Assembly (NCBI GenBank): GCA_902363045.1
Contig: CABIYX010000003.1
Span: forward strand, 134,869 to 145,931
Direction: 5' to 3'
Source: Clostridiales bacterium
GTDB taxonomy: Bacteria > Bacillota > Clostridia > Oscillospirales > Oscillospiraceae
DNA: 11,063 nt
Shown: piece after piece, positions 6,710 to 11,063 of the stretch
How positions within the stretch are numbered: position 1 is the first letter of the stretch
Layout of the letters: each line of letters starts with the position of its first letter
Program-made: the position numbers and the translations under genes
Notes under the pieces: generated by a model
Told to the model about the DNA's origin: nothing
Database searches by the model: none
Seen by the model: the letters and a program-made list of their open reading frames with translations, nothing else

Positions 6710-7993
6710 TCAGCTGCCATATCCCAAAAGGCGCGGGATAAAGAGGATCAAGCCTTCCCAGTAGGTGCAGATAAACAGCACGATAACCAGAATGCCAATC
6801 CATGGCCAGATGCCCCGAATCATGCGGTCTACCCGTACTCCGGTTGCCATAGCCGTGGTGTACAAGCAGGTGCCGACCGGCGGAGTCAGAACACCAATGG
6901 TCAGGTTAAAGCACATCAAAAGGCCAAAGTGTACCGGATCCAGCCCATACTGCTGAATAATGGGAAGAAATACAGGAACCAGAATCAAGACTGCGGGGGC
7001 TGCATCCATGAACATTCCCACAAACAGCAGGAAAATCTGGATGATAAAGAGAACAATCAGAGGGCTGTCTGTCAAAGACATCATAAAATTACAAATCTGC
7101 TGCGGAATCTGCTCAATCGCTAAAACCCATCCCATGACACCTGCCATGGAGGCAATCATCAAAATAGCCGCGCTCATAACTGCCGAGTGGATGATCATGG
7201 GAATCAGGTCTTTGAGCTGGATCTTTTTGTAGATAATAGTACCTACAATCAGAACAAAAACGATGATGACAGAAGCGGCCTCGGTGGCTGTGGTAATACC
7301 GGCAGCAATGCAGAAAAACGTAAGGAAGGGTGCAACAATGGAGAATGCAGCCTCTTTAAAGCACTTCCACACATGACCCCAGCCACGCCACTCGTGCGTT
7401 TTCCACTGCCGCTTAGGATTCCGTCCCAGAAGGAAGATCACCAGCATCAACGCAATAGCGACCAAAAATCCCGGAACCAAACCCGCCTCAAACAACGACT
7501 TAATGGGCGTACCACTGGACACACCGTACACCACATACAGCAGCCCCGGCGGAATCAGCGGTCCCACTACAGACACAGAAGCAATAAAGCAGGCAGAGAA
7601 CGTATCTTCATACCCGTCCTTACGCATCTCCGGATAAATGGTGGAGCTAAGCAGCGCCGCCTCAGCGTTGGCCATTCCTAAAATTCCGCCCAGCATGAGA
7701 CCGACGATGGTACACACATAGGCAATGCCGCCCCGAATCCGTCCAATGATGGAACGGCAAAAGTCCATTAGGCGGTTAACATCGCCGGACAGACCCATGA
7801 GCTCACCAGCCAGGATAAACATGGGGATTGCCATGAGGCTGTAATTATTGGCGGAGGAAAACAGCTTTTGTGCAACGGTGGAAAAATAAGTGGGGCCCAT
7901 CGTGATAAGGCCCGCCGCACCCACAAGGCCCAGAACGTATGCAATGGGTACGCCTACAACCATTGTCACGATAAAGGTGATTACAAGAACCAT
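6710..7993 (-). CDS. dctM: TRAP transporter large permease DctM
   Basis: This is the large membrane subunit of a tripartite ATP-independent periplasmic (TRAP) transporter. It carries out sodium-coupled import of the ligand delivered by DctP. It has 427 residues from the chosen start, the normal family size, with about twelve hydrophobic segments. Typical pieces are GVPIAYVLGLVG near the N-terminus, NNYSLMAIPMFILAGELM, GGILGMANAEAALLSSTIYPEM, VGPLIPPGLLYVVYG, ITTATEAASVIIVFVL and NLTIGVLTPPVGTCLY. Two starts compete. ATG 8009-8011 overlaps the dctQ stop (ATGA). ATG 7991-7993 has GGAGG 4 bases upstream and begins MVLVITFIV, directly at the first membrane segment. I prefer 7993. Confidence 0.95.
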   Translation of the reverse strand: MVLVITFIVTMVVGVPIAYVLGLVGAAGLITMGPTYFSTVAQKLFSSANNYSLMAIPMFILAGELMGLSGDVNRLMDFCRSIIGRIRGGIAYVCTIVGLMLGGILGMANAEAALLSSTIYPEMRKDGYEDTFSACFIASVSVVGPLIPPGLLYVVYGVSSGTPIKSLFEAGLVPGFLVAIALMLVIFLLGRNPKRQWKTHEWRGWGHVWKCFKEAAFSIVAPFLTFFCIAAGITTATEAASVIIVFVLIVGTIIYKKIQLKDLIPMIIHSAVMSAAILMIASMAGVMGWVLAIEQIPQQICNFMMSLTDSPLIVLFIIQIFLLFVGMFMDAAPAVLILVPVFLPIIQQYGLDPVHFGLLMCFNLTIGVLTPPVGTCLYTTAMATGVRVDRMIRGIWPWIGILVIVLFICTYWEGLILFIPRLLGYGS

Positions 7994-8007
7994 GTTTCCT
8001 CCCTCCC

Positions 8008-8580
8008 TCATTCACTGTCCGTGTCCGAGGCCACAGCAGATTCTGTCTGCCCTTCTCTCGGGACAAAGATATGAAAAATTCCCAGTAGTTCAGTAAATAG
8101 AAGCAACCACATGGCCACAGGGAGGCACCACCAAACGTATTTCACCGGCATACGCAGGGCGGAGCTGGTTTGGTTTTGAATCACAGGGCTGAAATACAGC
8201 TGTGTCCCATAAAACGCAATCCATCCGACCAATCCACCCGAGAGTATTCTGGCAACAACCTGGACTGCTTTGCCCAATGCTCCTTTGAAAGTCCCTGATA
8301 CCAATTCTACTTTTGCCAAGGCCCCCATGTTAGAAGCCACATAGCCGCCAAGGAACGTGATTGCAACCAACAAATAGGTCGTCAGCTCATCCGTCCACGG
8401 AATGGCGTGATTAAAGCAGTATCGCATAACCGCAGTAATGAAAATCAGCAAAATCTGCACACTGAGCATAATAGCTAACAGACCTTTTATAATCCGAATC
8501 AGGAAATCGTTGATTGCATCCAAAAAATTAAAGAACCGTTTTATTGTAATCACCTCGCTGCTGTATCCAAACTCCGGCAA
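8008..8580 (-). CDS. dctQ: TRAP transporter small permease DctQ
   Basis: This is the small TRAP membrane subunit, which bridges DctP and DctM. The product of up to 190 residues has four hydrophobic segments: about 33-55, 68-90, 109-130 and 150-175. It includes the family motif AIPWTDELTTYLLVAITFLGGYVA. The C-terminal tail is short and acidic. The start is uncertain because no in-frame ATG exists. TTG at 8580 gives the full frame with a weak ribosome site; GTG at 8553 (VITIKRFFNF) starts nearer to the first membrane segment. The stop overlaps the region just upstream of dctM, so translation is probably coupled. Order dctP-dctQ-dctM is the standard one. Confidence 0.9.
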   Translation of the reverse strand: MPEFGYSSEVITIKRFFNFLDAINDFLIRIIKGLLAIMLSVQILLIFITAVMRYCFNHAIPWTDELTTYLLVAITFLGGYVASNMGALAKVELVSGTFKGALGKAVQVVARILSGGLVGWIAFYGTQLYFSPVIQNQTSSALRMPVKYVWWCLPVAMWLLLFTELLGIFHIFVPREGQTESAVASDTDSE

Positions 8581-8599
8581 CCACAGTGCGTCTCATCAT
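8528..8599 (-). other. Possible 23-codon leader ORF overlapping the dctQ start
   Basis: ATGATG at 8594-8599 follows GTGAAGG closely and reads 23 codons to TAA at 8528-8530 in a different frame from dctQ. It covers both candidate dctQ starts (TTG 8580, GTG 8553). It could be chance, or it could hold ribosomes near the weak dctQ start and couple its translation. No similarity to a known peptide is recognised. Confidence 0.25.
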
Positions 8600-8629
8600 A
8601 ACCTTCACCGCTTAGACAAAGAGCTTACT

Positions 8630-9754
8630 TTAGCTGAACATATCCATGTAGTCTTCCATGCCTACATAGGAGTCAAACCCCAGAGACTTACGGGCCTCTT
8701 GGACATATTTATAGACAGCTTTCATCGAATCATCTTCACAATACTTGGCAATCACAGGAGCACAAGCGGACATAGCTGCCTGCTGATCGATGCTGCTCAC
8801 TTCCATGCCAGCCTCTTCAAAGCTCTTGTAAGCATTGTCCTGTGCCTCCTTGAAGGTGTCATAGCACGCTTGACGTCCCACCTCAACTGCCTCAGTCAAC
8901 CAAGTTTGCTCCTGTTCGCTCAGCTTGTCCCAGGTCATACCGCTGGCTACAAATAGAGGAGATGCTGTGGCATGGCCAGACTTGACCACATACTTTGCAG
9001 TCTCATAAGTGCCGCCGGTGACTGTGGAACAAGCAGTATCTTCAAACCCATCCACCACGCCGGTTTGCATGGCATTGTAGACTTCGCTGTATCCCATTGG
9101 AGTGGCCACAAAACCCATAGCTGTATACATATCCAGATGCATTTGGGCCGTCATAGAGCGCAGCTTGATTCCAGAAGCATCTGACATGCTGTTCAGCGGC
9201 TTGTTCAGGAAGAAGTCCCTCGCCGCATTATACAAAAAGCCAACTGCACGCACGCTGGTCTGCTCATACACCTGATTTAAATAATCTTTCGCAAAATCAG
9301 AACTCACCACGTTGTTATGCAACTCCTCGTCTGCGTATCCGGTCTCATCCACCCACAGATAGGGCAGATCAAACGCTTCTAGGCAGTGAGTGAAATTGGA
9401 CAAACTGGCAGAATTGAACACAGCACAATCAACTGTGCCCAGCTGCAAACATTCAAACACAGCGGTCTCGTCGCCCAACTGTCCGCCAGCATAAATGTCC
9501 AACTGGAGCGTACCGCCAGAAACTTCGTCCAGATATTTATTCATGGCGATAATGGCCTGTGTGTAGCCATGGGTCTCATCCCAAGATGTGGGCATGCTGG
9601 TTTTGAGCAGCTTCACCTCTGTATTGGAGCTACCAGAATTGGAGTCAGCGCTCTGGCTGGAACCATTAGACGTGGGTTTGCTCCCACAGCCAGACAGCAG
9701 TCCCACTAGCAGTGCCAATACAACAGTCATCGTGATGGTCTTCCTCATTTTCAT
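8630..9754 (-). CDS. dctP: TRAP transporter solute-binding lipoprotein DctP
   Basis: This extracytoplasmic receptor has 374 residues. It carries a lipoprotein signal: MKMRKTITM, a hydrophobic core, then LLSGC with Cys23 as the predicted lipidated residue, as expected in a Gram-positive where the receptor is membrane anchored. A Ser/Asn/Gly-rich linker (24-45) follows. The DctP fold is shown by GGQLGDETAVFECLQLGTVDCAV, LPYLW, NKPLNSMSDASGIKLRSM and MGYSEVYNAMQTGVVDGFED. Arg199 in KLRSM is the conserved arginine that binds the ligand carboxylate, so the substrate is probably an organic acid or amino-acid derivative. Starts at 9754 and 9748 are both possible. AAGGAG sits 3 bases before the first and 9 before the second; the second (MRKTIT) has better spacing. 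It is the first gene of the operon, about 150 bases behind the promoter. Confidence 0.95.
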   Translation of the reverse strand: MKMRKTITMTVVLALLVGLLSGCGSKPTSNGSSQSADSNSGSSNTEVKLLKTSMPTSWDETHGYTQAIIAMNKYLDEVSGGTLQLDIYAGGQLGDETAVFECLQLGTVDCAVFNSASLSNFTHCLEAFDLPYLWVDETGYADEELHNNVVSSDFAKDYLNQVYEQTSVRAVGFLYNAARDFFLNKPLNSMSDASGIKLRSMTAQMHLDMYTAMGFVATPMGYSEVYNAMQTGVVDGFEDTACSTVTGGTYETAKYVVKSGHATASPLFVASGMTWDKLSEQEQTWLTEAVEVGRQACYDTFKEAQDNAYKSFEEAGMEVSSIDQQAAMSACAPVIAKYCEDDSMKAVYKYVQEARKSLGFDSYVGMEDYMDMFS

Positions 9755-9790
9755 TCGCTCCTTTTCTTTATATCCTGTCGGTTTGCAGGT

Positions 9791-9803
9791 TCATTACGTA
9801 TGA
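9791..9803. promoter_or_regulatory. Possible auxiliary operator near the dctP start
   Basis: TCAT and ATGA arms flank a 5-base TACGT centre, 37-43 bases before the dctP start. It resembles the main TCATACGTATGA palindrome at 9896-9907 with one extra base. A GntR dimer bound here could block elongation or loop with the promoter site, but the odd spacing makes this tentative. Confidence 0.35.
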
Positions 9804-9878
9804 CTGCTTTCGAATAAGAGCCGCGCCGTCTCCGTCACACAGGTCTCCAGGGATCAACAAAACGGTTCAATTTCTAAA

Positions 9879-9896
9879 ACATACGACGTAGGATGT
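9879..9896. promoter_or_regulatory. Imperfect palindrome downstream of the dctP start site
   Basis: ACATACGACGTAGGATGT has 7 of 9 complementary pairs around its centre and abuts the perfect palindrome at 9896-9907. It lies just inside the dctP transcript and may be a second binding site for the divergent GntR regulator. Confidence 0.4.
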
Positions 9897-9915
9897 CATA
9901 CGTATGATATATCAT
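9896..9915. promoter_or_regulatory. Overlapping palindromes over the dctP -10 and start site (probable GntR operator)
   Basis: TCATACGTATGA (9896-9907) and ATGATATATCAT (9904-9915) are each perfect 12-base palindromes, sharing ATGA. They cover the expected transcription start (~9907) and reach the -10 hexamer (9914-9919) of the dctP promoter. FadR-type GntR dimers bind short palindromes of this kind, and this placement would repress transcription until the inducer is present. Confidence 0.6.
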
Positions 9916-9941
9916 TATAGCAAAAAATCATTTCAATTCAA
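9914..9941 (-). promoter_or_regulatory. Extended -10 promoter of the dctP operon
   Basis: On the minus strand, TTGAAT (9936-9941) and TATAAT (9914-9919) are separated by 16 bases. The -10 is preceded by TGC, giving the extended -10 form TGnTATAAT. It faces dctP, with start near 9907, and probably drives the whole run from dctP to the CyuA-like gene. Confidence 0.75.
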
Positions 9942-10015
9942 GTGATAATTGGGACAAATTGACGACACACTTTTTGTGCAATCCAACTTATTTCTACATT
10001 TATACCCCTACGTAC

Positions 10016-10044
10016 TTGAATATTTAAAATACAAATGGTATTCT
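10016..10044 (+). promoter_or_regulatory. Probable promoter of the GntR regulator gene
   Basis: TTGAAT (10016-10021), a 17-base spacer and TATTCT (10039-10044) form a moderate promoter, 40 bases before the gene's ATG. A TACGTA palindrome (10009-10014) lies next to the -35 and may allow autoregulation. Confidence 0.5.
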
Positions 10045-10083
10045 GAAGCTGAAAACCAACATTGTTAACAGTAGGTGTTAATT

Positions 10084-10791
10084 ATGCTTGCAAGCAAAAA
10101 TCTTTCTGAAAATATTGCGGATAAAATCAAAAACCGGATTATTACGGGCGAATACGCAGTCAACGAACAACTGCCCAGCGAACAGGAGTTAGCCTCCTCA
10201 CTCAATGTCAGCCGAACTACAATCCGGGAAGCAGTCAAGCTTCTGGTTGCCCGACACGTACTGGAAATCGAGCGCGGGAAAGGAACTTTTGTGACCAAGA
10301 TACCCGGATTGGGAAATGATCCCCTAGGGCTTGATTTTGTCCCGGACAATAAGCTGCGGCAAGATCTGTTTGAATTTCGTTGTACCATTGAACCAGAAGT
10401 TTGCATGTTGGCGGCACAAAACGCCTCCTCTAACCAACTTGCCGAAATGTGGAAGCTGACCCAGCGTATGGAACAACTCGTATCAAAAATTAATGGTCCT
10501 CCATACGACGAAACCATGATCGATACTTACACCAACAACGAAATTCTGTTCCATACTCTTGTCTGGAACATGACCCACAATGTAATTTTTGAACGGTTAA
10601 GTGATTTGATTTCCCGGGCGGTAACCTTTAGCTATACCACTTTGCTTTACCGAAAAAGCTTTGACTTAGTCAGCAACACCCAGTCTCATGTTATGTTGTA
10701 TAATGCTATAGCGGAGCGCGATACAGAGCGGGCAAGAAAGCTTGGAGAAGAGCATGTAGTGGATTTCATGAAGGTATTGTCCACGGAGTAG
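10084..10791 (+). CDS. GntR-family transcriptional regulator, FadR subfamily (FCD domain)
   Basis: The product has 235 residues, the normal size. The winged helix-turn-helix lies in the first 70: LSENIADKIKNRIITGEY, LPSEQELASSLNVSRTTIREAVKLL with recognition helix SRTTIREAVK, and the wing RGKGTFV. The rest is an all-helical FCD ligand domain with candidate metal and ligand histidines at 157 (LFHTLVW), 202 (SHVML) and 224 (EEHVV), as in FadR-type sensors of organic acids. Start at ATG 10084 is favoured by AGGTG 7 bases upstream; a GTG at 10075 is less likely. The gene ends with TAG, followed four codons later by another in-frame TAG. It is divergent from the TRAP operon and probably represses it, using the imported compound or a product as inducer. 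Confidence 0.92.
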   Translation: MLASKNLSENIADKIKNRIITGEYAVNEQLPSEQELASSLNVSRTTIREAVKLLVARHVLEIERGKGTFVTKIPGLGNDPLGLDFVPDNKLRQDLFEFRCTIEPEVCMLAAQNASSNQLAEMWKLTQRMEQLVSKINGPPYDETMIDTYTNNEILFHTLVWNMTHNVIFERLSDLISRAVTFSYTTLLYRKSFDLVSNTQSHVMLYNAIAERDTERARKLGEEHVVDFMKVLSTE

Positions 10792-10877
10792 TCTTCTTAG
10801 CTTGCAACAACATACACAGGTTCTCAATTTATAATTGGACCGTAAAAAACGGTAGGCACAAGCACTGCATATGCATC
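10792..10877. other. Short intergenic stretch between the GntR gene and the IS3 end
   Basis: No gene is seen. There is a small hairpin ACCGT-AAAAA-ACGGT (10839-10853) without a T-run and a perfect TGCATATGCA palindrome (10866-10875) next to the IS3 terminus. Neither has a known role. Confidence 0.4.
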
Positions 10878-10909
10878 TGTCAAGTAAAAGTAGACACAAA
10901 AAAGCGCAG

Positions 10910-11063
10910 CTAACAGAAGCCCAGTTCGGTCCTGTACTGAACTGGGCTTCTATAGCCCAAAGCAGCAGCCAGACGGCGGTTGTTGAAGAAGTCGACGTAG
11001 GAGTCCAACAGAGCTGGAACATCTTTTGCGTGGGCCAGATCGAAGTCGAGGAACAATTCTTCT
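10910..11063 (-). CDS. IS3-family transposase (OrfB), C-terminal part
   Basis: The open frame enters from the right edge and ends with TAG at 10910-10912. The last 50 residues include AKDVPALLDSYVDFFNNRRL and ALGYRSPVQYRTELGFC. The FxNNxRxxxALGYRSPxxYR pattern is the C-terminus of the rve (DDE) integrase domain of IS3-family OrfB; the catalytic residues lie outside the window. TAG works as a normal stop here. Confidence 0.85.
   Translation of the reverse strand, partial: EELFLDFDLAHAKDVPALLDSYVDFFNNRRLAAALGYRSPVQYRTELGFC
10915..10951 (-). terminator. 13-bp hairpin at the end of the IS3 transposase gene
   Basis: AGAAGCCCAGTTC (10915-10927) and GAACTGGGCTTCT (10939-10951) pair perfectly around an 11-base loop. 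The stem is within the last codons. On the minus strand it is followed after 11 bases by a run of six T (10898-10903). The gap before the T-run is too long for a classic intrinsic terminator, so it may instead act as an RNA stabiliser or weak terminator. Confidence 0.4.

Larger units (their letters stand above)
9755..10083. other. Divergent regulatory region between dctP and the GntR gene
   Basis: This 329-base stretch has no credible gene. It holds a promoter for the dctP operon, a weaker promoter for the regulator gene, and several short palindromes built on ATACGTAT-like or TCAT/ATGA arms. The dctP transcript would have a leader of about 150 bases. I looked for known riboswitch cores in that leader and recognised none. 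Confidence 0.7.
10878..11063 (-). mobile_element. IS3-family insertion sequence, right end (partial)
   Basis: The terminal repeat starts at 10878 with TGTCAAGTAAAAGTAGACAC, giving the TG...CA ends normal for IS3 elements. The transposase end follows about 10 bases further in, and the element runs out of the window. The 3-base target copy would be ATC next to the end; the other end is not in view. Confidence 0.75.

Noticed and set aside
6161..7123. Long plus-strand open frame of 320 codons
   Set aside because: It lies opposite dctM and the first ATC-hydrolase-like gene and lacks a coherent domain; a shadow frame.
9755..9907. Riboswitch in the dctP leader
   Set aside because: The leader has only small stems and no recognised riboswitch core; the palindromes fit a protein operator better.
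10839..10853. Intrinsic terminator for the GntR gene
   Set aside because: The stem is only five pairs and no T-run follows on the plus strand.
1..11063. CRISPR array, tRNA or rRNA genes
   Set aside because: No regularly spaced repeats and no tRNA or rRNA signature were seen on either strand.

Overview
The window looks like chromosome of an anaerobic gut-type Clostridium relative (Firmicutes, probably Oscillospiraceae or Lachnospiraceae). The evidence is strong AGGAGG-type ribosome sites, a UxuA/UxuB hexuronate operon of the clostridial type, TRAP transport, stand-alone DhaK and DhaL subunits, and IS110 and IS3 elements. The genus cannot be fixed from sequence alone. Nearly everything is on the minus strand; only the GntR regulator is on the plus strand.

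Left part (1-2590): the wreck of a hexuronate operon. A mannonate dehydratase gene (uxuA) keeps only its last ~100 codons and carries a nonsense codon. The fructuronate reductase gene behind it (uxuB, mannitol dehydrogenase family) has two nonsense codons near its start and is cut in two by an IS110-family element (about 563-1838). That element's recombinase is itself broken: an internal deletion, Asn at a DEDD catalytic position, and a nonsense codon 18 codons before its normal end. Its non-coding left end, however, still shows the full layout of a bridge RNA: a perfect 16-bp 5' stem-loop, a target loop and a donor loop. Guide stretches can be matched to both chromosomal flanks and both element ends.

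Middle (2595-10791): an intact, tightly packed operon with its own regulator. In transcription order it holds a TRAP solute receptor (DctP), small permease (DctQ), large permease (DctM), two tandem paralogues of the L-2-amino-thiazoline-4-carboxylate (ATC) hydrolase family, DhaK, DhaL, and a UPF0597/CyuA-type cysteine desulfidase or serine dehydratase. A FadR-subfamily GntR regulator is divergent from dctP. Between them lies an extended -10 promoter for dctP whose -10 and start site are covered by overlapping palindromes, the likely operator. I infer inducible uptake of a small carboxylate, opening by the ATC-hydrolase-like proteins, deamination or desulfuration by the CyuA-like enzyme, and phosphorylation of a keto-triose-like fragment by DhaKL. 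The substrate is not known.

Right edge (10878-11063): the 3' end of an IS3-family transposase and its terminal inverted repeat. The operon therefore sits between an IS3 copy and a decayed, lower-fitness hexuronate locus. It abuts the uxuA remnant directly, which suggests it arrived by recombination or transfer.
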